Below are positions 1-10,009 of a stretch of DNA of 64,000 bases, in pieces. Source of the DNA: Manduca sexta (taxonomy: Eukaryota; Arthropoda; Insecta; Lepidoptera; Sphingidae); assembly GCF_014839805.1 (NCBI RefSeq), contig NC_051118.1, positions 9,664,391 to 9,728,390 on the forward strand. The letters run 5' to 3'. The position numbers were made by a program, and so were the translations under genes. A model generated the notes under the pieces. That model worked only from the letters and a program-made list of their open reading frames with translations. It was not told the DNA's origin and did not search any database. Position 1 is the first letter of the stretch. Each line of letters starts with the position of its first letter.

Positions 1-21
1 TGTATGTCATATTTATGCAGT

Positions 22-615
22 ACTAGCTTTTGCCCGCGGCTCCGCCCGCGTTATAAAGTTTTTCGGGCTAAAGTTTTCCGCTATAAAAGTCACGCTATAT
101 ATTTTCCCTATGTTCTTCCCAGGGTCTCAAACTGTCTTCATACCAAATTTCATCTTAATATGTTGATTAGTTTTTGAGTTTAACACGTTCAGGTAGACAG
201 ATGCAGCGGGGGAATTTGTTTTATAATATATTTTTGTAGAACTTTTTAAGAGGAACAATCCCGTCATACATCATTGTTGCATAACTTTAACCGTTTACGC
301 AGCGGACGCAACGGAAGCTCTCAAAACTTATTAGTTTTGCAACTTATTAGTTTTTTTTATTTTCCCCGTTTTTGCAACATGTTTCATTATTGCTCGGCTC
401 CTATTGGTCATAACGTGATGATATATCACATCCACTCCATACATCACATATAGCACTCCACGAACAAAGGGCTATCCGACACAAAAAGATTTTTTCAGTT
501 CAAACCGGTAGTTCCTGAGATTAGCCATTACTGATCCGCTCCTATTGGTCATAGCGTGATTATATATAGCTTATAGCACTCCACGAAAAAAGGGCTATCC
601 AACACAAAAATTAAC
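22..615 (+). repeat. Helitron-like interspersed repeat, family A
   Basis: It starts ACTAGCTTTTGCCCGCGG and shares its body with the copies at 12731 and 45681 (CCAGGGTCTCAAACTGTC, GCAACATGTTTCATTA). Two diverged internal units start near 384 and 525. The A family is named for convenience; assignment to Helitrons rests on resemblance to non-autonomous lepidopteran Helitron-like repeats, and no RepHel protein is present. Confidence 0.6.
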
Positions 616-640
616 TGAGCAGAGTACAATGAGTAGCTGT

Positions 641-1087
641 TAAACAATGTATCACGCACCGGCACCATCTACTTAAAATGAAACGTACTTATTTTCGTGA
701 GGGATACTCACACACCACGTACTGGCGCCGTTGTAGTACATGCTATGTATCAGAGATGGCGCTGTAAATGAAAAATGATTTTCCCTGTTTCCTGCTTTTC
801 TTTTGATTTTTTTCCTGAATTTTCTTTGCTATAAACCTCACGGAGCTCGAGACCTTTCCAACGAATGCAAAACCGTGGAAATCGGTTCGTGCGTTCTGGA
901 GTTATAGCGTCAGGAAGGAAAACCCGACTTATTTTTATATTATAGATCAAAACGGAAAAGATACTATAGTGCATCCCAAATGACAGATTGCACTATATCT
1001 GTAATGGTTGCAGACCATTTGGACATTAAGTATGTCCAATACCCATTAGATGATTATAATGTAGTAGATACTAGGAGATATGTTTAA
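641..1087. other. Sequence upstream of the first recognised exon
   Basis: No signal-peptide exon, TATA box or family repeat recognised; a minus-strand reading frame at 750-974 has no recognisable features. Confidence 0.4.
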
Positions 1088-1093
1088 TATATT

Positions 1094-1410
1094 TTGAATA
1101 ACCAGCATAATTTAGTCAGCCTTGATAATCGATACTTTATCTGGAAGCCACGCTTCAAACTTGCCCACTTACTTAAGTGCAAGAGAGTCGAGTTTCTGTA
1201 CTCATTAAAAAAAATTCCAGACCCTCAGGGAGAACTAGAAGACCTAAAAGAATACCATCGCCACGATGGCAGGCGTTTGTACAAGGGAGAGAGGACCACC
1301 GTGAGGTACTACCCTTTCATGGTGTCCATACAAGTGATGGGCAGGTTCTGGTGCGGAGGAGTTATTTACTGGCATGACCTGGTGCTCACTTCCGCTGCTT
1401 GCTTGCAACT
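1094..1410 (+). CDS. Serine protease homolog, first recognised exon (activation region and His57 region)
   Basis: The frame is open from 1088 and ends at the donor CAACT|GTAAGT. The true 5' boundary lies somewhere between 1088 and about 1215; AG acceptors are present near 1120 and 1219. The protease-like part starts at GRRLYKGE, followed by YYPFMVSIQ, RFWCGG and LTSAAC. The codon at 1397-1399 (GCT, Ala) stands where the catalytic His should be. The exon ends in phase 2. Confidence 0.8.
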
Positions 1411-4400
1411 GTAAGTAGAGGCAATTATGTTCCATTAAAGGCTTAGATAAGCAAAAAGGCTTCAAGAAATAGACTTTCGAAAGCAATTTCTACAGCGTTA
1501 ACAAAAAGGCAAGCTGAGTTCTGCAAATTGTAAAGCTTGCAAAAATTTCGTCAAGTCATATGTGTAAAGAATTATTGAAATATAGCTGCTATATAGCGGT
1601 TTGTTTTGCTGCAAGAACTTATTAGTCCAAACTTACTATAAGATGTAAAAAATTCTCGGTCTCATGATTTGCTATAAATAATAATTGGCATTTGGCTATA
1701 AACAATTGTAATGCCATTCAGAATTTAGAAAATTGCACTCGTAACGTTGGAGATTATGTAGCAACCACACATTTGCAAATCCTCACAAAATTATCACAAA
1801 TTCAAACGGTATGTAATGAATGGGCTTGGCTTATGAGCTTGTAAATGTGTATACTTTGTTGTCGACTGTCGGATTTTTAACACACATAACAAGAAGCAAA
1901 AGCTTATTTACGTTTGTGCGTGGCAGACTTTCTACAACCACCAAATTCAACGAAACAATAAATGAAAAATCTTTCACCTCAAATAAAAATGAAAAGCACA
2001 TACATCTAGGATTATGTTTTTGGTTTCAGGATGCACAACAACAGGTTCTTTCGCGAGAACCCTCGAGTGCTGCAAGTGAGGATCGGCAGCAACCACAGCA
2101 GACTGGGAGGGGAAGTCCTTGATGCGCTAGAGGTAATTTCTACTCATGCGTGTGTTTGTGTAGAGTGTTAACTTGTTGTCAGGCGATACGACTTACAGCA
2201 AATAAAACAGTATAGTTAGTTACAACTCTTTAACTTACAGCAACACTATTTTTAACCGACTTCAAATAAGGAGGTTATCTATTCGACGTGTATTTTTTAA
2301 TAGAATGTAAAAATATTATTATAATTGAAGGGCTACTTTTGCTGTCGTTAGACAATTCTCTACTGTTGAATTAAAATAACTACATGAAGATTGCTAAATC
2401 TGGCAGTTAAATTTTAGACCATATGAGTAGTCCTTCCGAAATAGAATAGATCCATTAAATATAACATTACATGAGATTGTCCATTTAATGATTGACCCAA
2501 TCTGATTTAATCACAAAACAAAAATTTACTAATATTTCAGAATAAACCAACAACAATAAAGCATTAAGTAACAAACAACATTGAATATTTCCCCCATAGG
2601 TTTACTTCCACCCCGCCTACAACCCTCGCACCCTTCGCAACAACATCGCCGTGATTCGCCTCCGTAAGCACCTCTATTTCAACTACCACCGCATCCCGAA
2701 GGTCATCGCCATCTCCCACAACGCTCACAGCCTGCCGGCTACTGCTGAGGTTCTGTTACTAGGCTGGGGTGTTACTAAGGTGGGTCCTAAAAGTTCTGAG
2801 TACCTTAGTAGTATGGTAAGGGAGACGGTAAACTCATGATTTTGTTAACTACCTATCAATTACAAATGCAGTTATATAAGATTTTGAAATCAGAAAGTGA
2901 CTAAAGTAAGGTCACCTGATGGTAACCCTTACAACGTATTATATATTAACATCTATGTTACCTAGTAACTACCTATTATGGCTGATTATTATTGTCCGGT
3001 TTTTGTGAACTCGTAGTCTCTCGCAATTTTGTACTAACCTACCGGTGAAAACTTGTTGTTGGGCCTAGTGTATATTTAAATAATAATTTACACTATATAG
3101 CTATAACATGTCAGGCTGTAAGTTTTCCAACTTATAATAAATCACTAAATAAATCTAAATTAAAAAATATATATGAGACAGTTCTCAAAACAAGAACAAG
3201 CAAGACAATTACTGTCAATAAAGCAGAATATAGATTACTCGGTGTATCACTCAGATCTTTGGCGAAGTAGATCTAACACAAAGAAGACTCAATCAAACCG
3301 AAATACAATAGTTCTTAGGTAACTATCTAGCAGGAGAAATAAACGAGGTAATACTATCTACCCTAAAAAGTCTTCTTACAAGAGACCTTCCCAAACTTAT
3401 GATTAATATTTTTAGATGTCGCAGAAGTTATCTTATGAGCCGGTGTTTCTGCAGCGGAAGTTTCTACCGATCTATCCGAATGCTTTCTGCAAGGAAGTCT
3501 ATGGCGAGTAAGGGACATTTATATACATTCTAGATATAAACCAAGATAAAGCAATCATGTAAGCCCTTTTGTTTGAAATATTTTCATTCAAAATTTTGTC
3601 ATAGGATAAAATCATCACCTGAAATGACATTGCATACTTTATACCTTGATCTACAACTTTATCATTAGTGACATGCTAGTTAAGGCATTTTTTGTTTTTT
3701 ATTATAAAAATCATCTGCGAAAAATTTAAACATAATATGAAAATGTACACATGTACACACACTTACTCACACACACACATATTAAAACACAAAAATTTAC
3801 ATACTCAATAAAAAAGTCTAGTAGTTGTATAAAATAAAATAAAAAAAAGAAAAAAAAATATAATAATATGTACACGCATGTAACAAATACCTATTGTAAG
3901 TAGTTAATTGTATAGTTTCTCCTTCTCTTCAAACTTTGCCATGTCCGACAGGGTCCACGATTATGTCACGTGTATTAAAATGTAACATCTTATGTATAAA
4001 ATGATTGTGGAGTGCAATAAACTTTGAATTTGAATTTGAATGTTGTCTTTAGAATTCTTGCACCGTCAATATTTAATGCAACTCGTACAAATTTGTATGC
4101 TTTAAATTAAAGATTATATAATTGGTAATTCAACAGCATATAACATACTATTAGGTTCCATCATTGCGGTACTGTTTTACGCAGTAAGTATTTCGGAGGG
4201 CTGGTCGGCAACCCCCAACGTCAATATTACTCTACAAAACTATCTTCTTTCTGTAAGTGTTCGTATCGCCCGAATTAAAAAAAAATATATATTATCTAGA
4301 GTTTCCCTAAGGGTTACGTGTTAAGAGAACGCTGCTTAAAATTAGCTACTGCTAAAATCCCTAAAGATTTCACGCCCGCTGTAGATCTAAGTTGTAAATT

Positions 4401-7400
4401 TAATGACTAAACCCCAGGGCTCTATGTTAGCTTCGATCTGTCCACTCAGTATTCTTTCACTACTACAGTCTCAGCGATTTTGAATTTATTTTTATGACGC
4501 TTTGAAACGGACTGGTAGTGATTTGAATTTCTTGAGGAAGATATTGTACGATCAGCAACAAAAGTCGATGAACAGATACTAATTTACAAAACACATGAAC
4601 ACTGAAACGGACCATAAATCACTTACCAAAGAAGAGTACAGATTAAGGTTATCATTTCAATATGGACACCAAAGTAAAGGATTGGCTGAAAAATTATGAA
4701 AAAGAAACTGACGTTTACGTTGAATCCTTCGAAGAGAATCTCCTGCCAGAATAATTTTGAATTTACACATTTGTTTCTTAAACCGGCCAGTGCTCTATAA
4801 AATAGGATGTTTAAAATGTAACTAACCTATTCCTATTAATGTTATAATATTACTTACTAATATATTATGATGTTTTGCCCATACTTAAAAATATATAATT
4901 CTGGTTATTAACTTCAATATGTACTATTATATTAACCTGAAGAATTTGTTTGTTTGAATGCGCTAAACTCAGGAACTACTTAACTTATTTTAAAAATATT
5001 TCACTAATAGAAAGCTACATTACTCCTGAGTGCTATAGGCTACTTTCTATCCCAGGTAAATATATAGCATGACTTTTGACCTTGAAAAACTTTTTCACGC
5101 GGGCGGAGCAGCGAGCCAAAGCTAATATGTTATAAAATAACAATTTAATTGATATTCTGGACTGTTGTATTAATTCGGCAATGTTTTGATAGTAAAAAAC
5201 GCGGTGCGCTGCGTTCCGCGAGATGGGTGTATTGAAGCTTGATGGGTTCAGTTTAATGAATAGGAAAAAAGCTTGTACTTATATAAAAAAAAGAATGTGC
5301 TAATTTCAGCCACATTTGTATTTATTACAGATCATAAATAGAATTCGCTAGTAATATTTGACATTCAATGGTTTGACTGCATTCAGCTACTTTTGTAGTT
5401 CAATTATGACAAGTTATTTTGAATTTAATGTAATCAGTAACTTATGGTAAATGATAATGATTAGGAAATATTGGAAACAAATTATGTTCAACGACTTCTG
5501 TTGCTGACTGTACAAGAAAGGTTACTTGGTAACTATAATTTTAAAGACTTAAAAAATGTAAAAAATCTTTGCATGTTATCTAGTCGAGGATTTTTTTCAC
5601 GATTACCTTTTATGGATTCAAATTATGTAATATAATGTAGTAAGACAAGATGCCGAATTATGTCTTTCGATAATACGAATCATCTAGCAAATATGATCTA
5701 TATTAGTTAGGCAGGAGATCACGACACTAAGCCGTCATAATAATGGAAAGAAATAATTAAACATATGATAATTGGAAATAGATTATTGGAAATTCAAAAA
5801 CATTTGCAAAATATTAATAAAAAATAAATTTAAAACAAAGGATGATTTAACGTGACCGGTTAATATTAAAATTACCTATGAACATTTTTTTGATTGCCTC
5901 GGCGACGTAGTTGTATTACGGTACGACTGCAGTTCTAAGGTCTTGGGTTTGATCCGGGTCGGGCAATGATATTTTGGTGTTTCTGTTCAGTATCAGGCTT
6001 GAGTCTAGAATTTTTGCCCGACATGACGATAGGCCCTATCATGGGACGGAACACACATGGTAAAAACTGGTTGCCGTGCACTTCTGTCCACCCCTTCCGG
6101 AATAAAGACATGATGTGTGTTTATTTTGCATGATACAGAAAGACGGCAAAAATCTAATAAAAATATATATTATTTATTTATTGACATTGACGGTCAGCGT
6201 TGTTTTCAGTAAATTCATAACGTCGAGTATGTTTTGCGCCGGCACATTTACGACGGGAGAGGGTGCGTGTGATGTAAGTATTGTTTAAAAATATGTGCAA
6301 ATTAAACAGTATGATGTGGCTAATCCAAGCTTTACCCTTGACTGCAATTGTTTACGGTAGGATGTTTTGCTGGTAGTAGGATCTGTATATCCGCCCAGAT
6401 AGCGACCACCGTACACAAGGTGTTAAAACCTGCTATAGAGACCCACGTAAATATGTCGCATTCTGGGATCAGCTTGTGTATATCCGGATCTAACAGGCCG
6501 GTATAATTGTGTCGACTGTCGCTGGGTAATCATCTCTCGTCAGTCGATATTCTATTGGACCTCACCCCACTTACTTTTAGATGTAGTGGGGACATTTTTC
6601 CATGCCCGTAAAAAAAAATCAAATAGATTTACATAAAATTTTGTATGGCAATAGTTTATGACCCTGGGAAGGCCGAAGACTATTCTTATTCCGGGAAAAC
6701 ATTCACGTGGACGAAGCCGCGAGCAAAGGCTAGTCTAACATAACTGACATTTGTAATATTATTGGAATAATTCACTGTTACAACAATTTGGCAAACAGAC
6801 TGGGACGTCCTCTTGTCAGATGGCGGGTCGACTTAAACGAGGGCCGGCAGCGACTGGATGCATAAAGCAGCAGACCGGGCTCTGAGGCGTACCTTGGAAG
6901 AGACCTATGTCCAGCAGTGGACTGTAACGGGTTGATGATAACAATTTGACTGAAATACTATATAGTTCATCACATTTTCAGCACGACGCAGGTGGTCCAG
7001 CGATACTGTCAGGCAAGCTTGTCGGCATCATATCGTTCGGGCCGGCGGTCTGCGGCTTCCCTAACGTGCCCACTGTGTTCACGCTTGTTGGAGCGTATGC
7101 TGATTGGATAGAAACTATTAATGAGACTGTAAGTTGTAGTAAATCTACTGTCAGTATTTAAATCGTGAGGTTTGATTTCTAGGAAATATGGTGGTTTTGA
7201 GACTAATATATAAGGCTTTCATACGTAGGTATAGTGTGCATGTTATTTTTATTCATAATATATATATCTATTATTATGCCTTTGACATAAGTCTACTTTT
7301 ATTTATAAAAGGCATAAAACAGAATACAATCAAATATATTTATCAAAAGATTTGCAATTATTTTGATCTAGATTACCTTCCTTAATTTCCTATTGATCTT

Positions 7401-7937
7401 CGGTTGTTTTATATGGTCTAGAAGTGGTATTTATGATAGATACTGCTTATTTTAGATTTTGTTCCGCGATTCTACGTTACCAGGTGGAATATTACTAAAA
7501 TGAGCTGAATTAAAAAAAGCATTCCCATCTGCCGGCAAGTCATCTCAATGCCCCCTAGTATAGCCGATGCTACACCAACAGTTGAACCGTATGCTCGATT
7601 ACCCTCTATACCACAAAAATACATCGAAGCAAAAATTACATACCACCTAAACTTCATTACCCATTTAATCTTCAAAAATTTCTCCCAGATGCCGCTATAC
7701 TACCGTGGCAATAAGCGCACAACCACCACAACCCACTCGCCCCTGGTGGCGTACTTCAACACGTGGGTCCAAGAGCCCGCCACCACTACCGGCGTGAACC
7801 CGCTGGTGGTGCCCACTACCATCCCCCACGAGCCGGTCATCACCACCAGGCCGACGTCACCAGCGCTGAGGAGAGGAGACGAGGAAACTGATGGAAATGA
7901 TGGGAATGATGGATGGAGTATTGATTTGAAGAAATGA
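1094..7937 (+). CDS. Serine protease homolog (catalytically dead chymotrypsin-fold protein), at least 7 coding exons, 5' end incomplete
   Basis: Exons read directly are about 1094-1410, 2030-2132, 2600-2815, 3416-3507, 6210-6273, 6982-7128 and 7689-7937. All join at GT/AG sites in compatible phase and give about 395 codons from 1094. The order is a degenerate activation region (GRRLYKGE where RIVGGE is usual), CGG before the first cysteine pair, SAAC in place of AAHC, NNIAV in place of NDIAL, LLGWG, MFCAGTF, HDAGGP in place of GDSGGP, and a terminal ADWIETI helix. His57, Asp102 and Ser195 are therefore Ala, Asn and Ala, so proteolysis is not expected. The cysteine pairs 42-58, 168-182 and 191-220 are all present, which argues for a folded, selected protein. 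Such homologs act as extracellular cofactors or binding proteins in insects; the role of this one is not known. No initiator Met or signal peptide was found; that exon is probably upstream or unrecognised. Confidence 0.88.
2030..2132 (+). CDS. Serine protease homolog exon
   Basis: The acceptor is TTTGGTTTCAG and the donor GAG|GTAATT. The exon supplies 1 nt to complete the split Leu codon and then 34 codons that include VRIGSNHSRLGGEVLD, a typical strand-loop segment between the His and Asp regions of lepidopteran trypsin-like proteins. Confidence 0.85.
2600..2815 (+). CDS. Serine protease homolog exon (Asp102 region)
   Basis: The acceptor is CCCCCATAG and the donor AGTATG|GTAAGG; the exon is 72 codons, phase 0 at both ends. 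It carries VYFHPAYNPRTLRNNIAVIRL, where the codon at 2642-2644 is Asn instead of the catalytic Asp, and EVLLLGWGVT, the conserved GWG strand. Confidence 0.88.
3416..3507 (+). CDS. Serine protease homolog exon (Cys168 region)
   Basis: The acceptor is ATTTTTAG and the donor GGCGA|GTAAGG, leaving phase 2. It encodes LQRKFLPIYPNAFCKEVYG, the usual region around Cys168. This exon is too short to stand out by length; it was found by its homology to the family and its phase fit. Confidence 0.82.
4137..4252 (+). other. Unassigned exon-like segment inside serine protease homolog intron 4
   Basis: An AG acceptor (TTCAACAG) is followed by an open stretch that includes LLGSIIAVLFYAVSISEGW, then CTTTCT|GTAAGT, a consensus donor. 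A second consensus donor (GCA|GTAAGT) lies inside it at 4192. The peptide is hydrophobic, like a membrane segment or signal sequence, and has NIT and NST sequons nearby. No family is recognised, and the host gene does not need it. Confidence 0.25.
4940..5131 (-). repeat. Short family A-like repeat in serine protease homolog intron 4
   Basis: Reverse copy: it starts with TTGTTTGTTTGAATGCGC, includes AAGCTACATTACTCCTGAG and ends with a degraded GCGGGCGGAGCAGCGAGC. Confidence 0.5.
5895..6125 (+). repeat. SINE family C in serine protease homolog intron 4
   Basis: The head is GCCTCGGCGACGTAGTTG, then TGATCCGGGTCGGGCAATG, ending CGGAATAAAGACATGATGTG. Its right end is about 85 bp before the exon at 6210. 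Confidence 0.65.
6210..6273 (+). CDS. Serine protease homolog exon (Cys182-Cys191 region)
   Basis: The acceptor is GTTGTTTTCAG and the donor TGTGAT|GTAAGT. One nucleotide completes the split Asp codon, followed by 21 codons reading KFITSSMFCAGTF...GACD. It provides Cys182 and Cys191. Gly-Ala sits at residues 189-190, so the specificity pocket lacks the trypsin Asp. Confidence 0.85.
6384..6618 (+). repeat. Retroposon family E in serine protease homolog intron 5
   Basis: It contains TATCCGCCCAGATAGCGACC, TTGTGTCGACTGTCGCTGGG and ends ATGCCCGTAAAAAAAAATC, a poly-A-like tail. Family E names this set of copies. Confidence 0.55.
6785..6950 (+). pseudogene. LINE 3' end (RTE-like) in serine protease homolog intron 5
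   Basis: Broken frames give GRPLVRWRVDL and, further on, pieces resembling the AYVQQWT C-terminus of lepidopteran RTE-type reverse transcriptases, then GGGTTGATGATAAC. It ends about 30 bp before the acceptor of the exon at 6982. Confidence 0.45.
6982..7128 (+). CDS. Serine protease homolog exon (Ser195 region to C-terminal helix)
   Basis: The acceptor is CACATTTTCAG and the donor GAGACT|GTAAGT; the exon is 49 codons. It opens with HDAGGPAILSGKLVGIISFG, where the codon at 6988-6990 is Ala in place of the nucleophilic Ser195, continues through AVCGFPNVPTVFT (Cys220) and ends in the ADWIETIN helix. Confidence 0.88.
7689..7937 (+). CDS. Serine protease homolog terminal exon: Thr/Pro-rich tail
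   Basis: After the acceptor TTTCTCCCAG the frame continues for 82 codons to TGA at 7935-7937. The tail lies beyond the normal end of the protease fold. It has a run of Thr (RTTTTTH), several TTR/TTG/PTT motifs and an acidic end (DEETDGNDGNDG). Composition suggests an exposed, possibly O-glycosylated region; that is inference. GC content is clearly higher than in the flanking introns. Confidence 0.75.
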   Translation: MPLYYRGNKRTTTTTHSPLVAYFNTWVQEPATTTGVNPLVVPTTIPHEPVITTRPTSPALRRGDEETDGNDGNDGWSIDLKK

Positions 7938-7996
7938 TTCGAATTTAAGGCGCTGCGTAAATTGTGTTAGCTTGTTAAGGAGAAATATTATGAAAC

Positions 7997-8177
7997 TGGG
8001 GCCTTATTCTCTATCCCGCATGTTATTTGAACAGTGTGTAACAAGCACGGAACACAACGCATCATGTTTAGGACTATAGAAATTTGGCTTACAGAATACC
8101 ATTCCATGCACATTTCTCGAAGATAACATGACACGGCCGCGTTACGCGTTTACACTATCATACAGAATAAGGGCCCT
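7997..8177 (+). mobile_element. MITE, family F (GGCCTTATTCT termini)
   Basis: About 180 bp with inverted termini, CTGGGGCCTTATTCT at one end and AGAATAAGGGCCCTG at the other. The body is shared with copies at 19057, 20456 and 58117 (CATGTTTAGGACTATAGAAA). It has no coding capacity and no clear target duplication. It sits just downstream of the serine protease homolog stop codon. Confidence 0.7.
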
Positions 8178-8268
8178 GATGGCAATTTAGCAACTAACTA
8201 ATTGTGTTTTTCGACTGCAGTGTAACAGCATCTGCGCAGGTATTTATTTGTAAATTTAAAAGTATTAT

Positions 8269-8274
8269 AATAAA
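8269..8274 (+). promoter_or_regulatory. Candidate polyadenylation signal of the serine protease homolog
   Basis: This is the first canonical AATAAA found after the stop codon at 7937. If used, the 3' UTR would contain the MITE copy at 7997-8177. A second AATAAA lies near 8488. Confidence 0.3.
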
Positions 8275-9057
8275 TTATGGTGACTGAATTGAGTTTTTAT
8301 TAAAATAACAGCTGCGCAGTAACAGACACTTATGTGTACGAGCATCTATAACGGACTATGACCCAAAATTTTGTGCTGGTTTGTGCGCCCCTTTAGGGTA
8401 TGCGCCTTGTGCTTCACTGCTGGTACTGCCCTAGTTAACCCTACCATTATCATATTAAGCTAAATATATGTATCGTGAATCATTGAAAATAAAACGGTAA
8501 GGAATTGAATCTAAGTTAATCCATCCACTGCACCAGTACAAAAGCAATTAGCAAGTTCATAAAAAACACTGCCCTTTGTCGATATATATTTAGGCTGTTC
8601 TCTAACCCTCACGTACGTTGTACTGGAATAAATATAGTGCAATTCACAAGCAATTTTAGGACATATTTCCACGTTCCCAGGGTACAGGATTGTAAAGTAT
8701 TTCACATTGTTGCAGCGTGGTGACAATGTTCAGCATTTTTCATTCGAGAGTAAAATATTGCAGGTTCATTTCTGGATTCAATTCTTTTGTATTTTATTTT
8801 GAAAAGTTTTTACCTGTGTCTCCGTCTCTGAAGTCCGATACTGAATATTACTGAAAGATTCAGGAACAATAGTTTCAGAAATTACTCAGTTCAGAACAAC
8901 ACAAAACATATCTTAGTGTTAAGCTGTCCTTAAGTAATGTAGGCCACGGAATATTTAAACTGGCTGAAAGGGAAGGATTTCTCAATTCGTAGTGTAATTT
9001 TTTTTTTTGTTTGTTGCTAATTGAATTTTAAATTAATATCCTTGTGAAAATCCTGCT

Positions 9058-9107
9058 TAAAGTAAATTGCTAGCTAATGTATATACTTTAGCTAGCAATT
9101 TACTTTA
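9058..9107. repeat. Perfect 20-bp inverted repeat
   Basis: TAAAGTAAATTGCTAGCTAA (9058-9077) is exactly mirrored at 9088-9107 around a 10-nt loop. Confidence 0.9.
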
Positions 9108-9334
9108 GGCACCACTTTAGAATTAGTATTAGAATTAGTATTATCTATTATATAGTAAAAAATATATAATTCAACATTATATCGTGTTTTTATTTATTTT
9201 CATACAATAAAATATAATGTAAAATAATTTTTGGTTCTGAGTGCAAATTGATAAATCCAACAATGCTGAAAGTAAATCCTAGTCTAACTTTTTAATATCA
9301 TAAGACAAATTTGTGAAAATATTTCGATTGTATG

Positions 9335-9546
9335 CGGATGTTTGATAGAAATAAACGCAGAAACAGCTAAACGGATTTGCATGAAATTTGGCATAAGAGT
9401 AGATCATATCCCGGATTAACACATAGGATAATTTTTATCCCGGTAATTTGCGCGAGTCTCACAGTTGGTACCATGAATCGCTAGTTTTAGAGACTTTTAC
9501 AGTGAAAAGGCTTTTCTCGGGCGAAGCTGCGAACAACACCTAGTCT
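9335..9546 (-). repeat. Short family A-like repeat remnant
   Basis: It contains ACGGATTTGCATGAAATTTG, the ATCCCGG blocks and the terminal TCGGGCGAAGCTGCGAAC in reverse orientation. Confidence 0.45.
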
Positions 9547-9587
9547 TAATAAAAGTAAGCATATCATGCCGTTCTTAAACCGACCAG

Positions 9588-9722
9588 GGATCTTATTCTC
9601 TATAACAATGTATGCTCGTAACAGTCGTGTACGTTATCTTCGTAAAGTTAACTCGTATTCTTTGTGGAATGGTAGTCTGTATGCCAATTTCTATTGTCTT
9701 AAACGCGACGCGGTGCGTTTGT
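9588..9722 (-). mobile_element. Diverged family F MITE, 5' piece
   Basis: Weak but colinear match to the reverse MITE: TTATTCTCTAT, CGTTATCTTCGTAA, GTGGAATGGTAGTCTGTA, CCAATTTCTAT. The match seems to resume at about 9960-10000 (GTGCGTTACGCACTTCTTCC), after the LINE fragment. Confidence 0.35.
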
Positions 9723-9955
9723 TCAAACATCTCGTACGGGGGTCAGACTTTCCAAATTGCTCCGGCTGTGGAGTCAGAGAAGACGTTCATGTTTTATCGG
9801 AGTGAATGAACCTCATAACTTGGGTTTCGATGTGGGCAACATAAATAGTTTTTTGTCAGTTTCTGCGTCGGAAGGGATTTTAATAAATATATTTTGACAT
9901 AGTGAATAGAGCGACATGATCGTGAATTTACGACCACGCTCATAACTTAAGATAA
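9723..9955 (+). pseudogene. LINE (non-LTR retrotransposon) ORF2 3'-end remnant
   Basis: One frame gives CSGCGVREDVHVLSE, a cysteine/histidine motif typical of the C-terminal zinc-binding region of insect non-LTR Pol proteins. After a stop and a frame change it reads GFDVGNINSFLSVSASEG, the usual next segment. Near-identical stretches (GACGCGGTGCGTT near 9707, GACGTGGTGCGTT near 9961) flank it and may be a target duplication. Confidence 0.4.
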
Positions 9956-10009
9956 AACAAGACGTGGTGCGTTACGCACTTCTTCCGCTGTCAATAACTT
10001 GGCCAGAGG

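Noticed and set aside
4595..4754. Two overlapping short frames (MNTETDHKSL..., MDTKVKDWLK...)
   Set aside because: Only 31-34 codons, mutually overlapping, no splice support and no recognised family; kept only as a note beside the exon-like segment.
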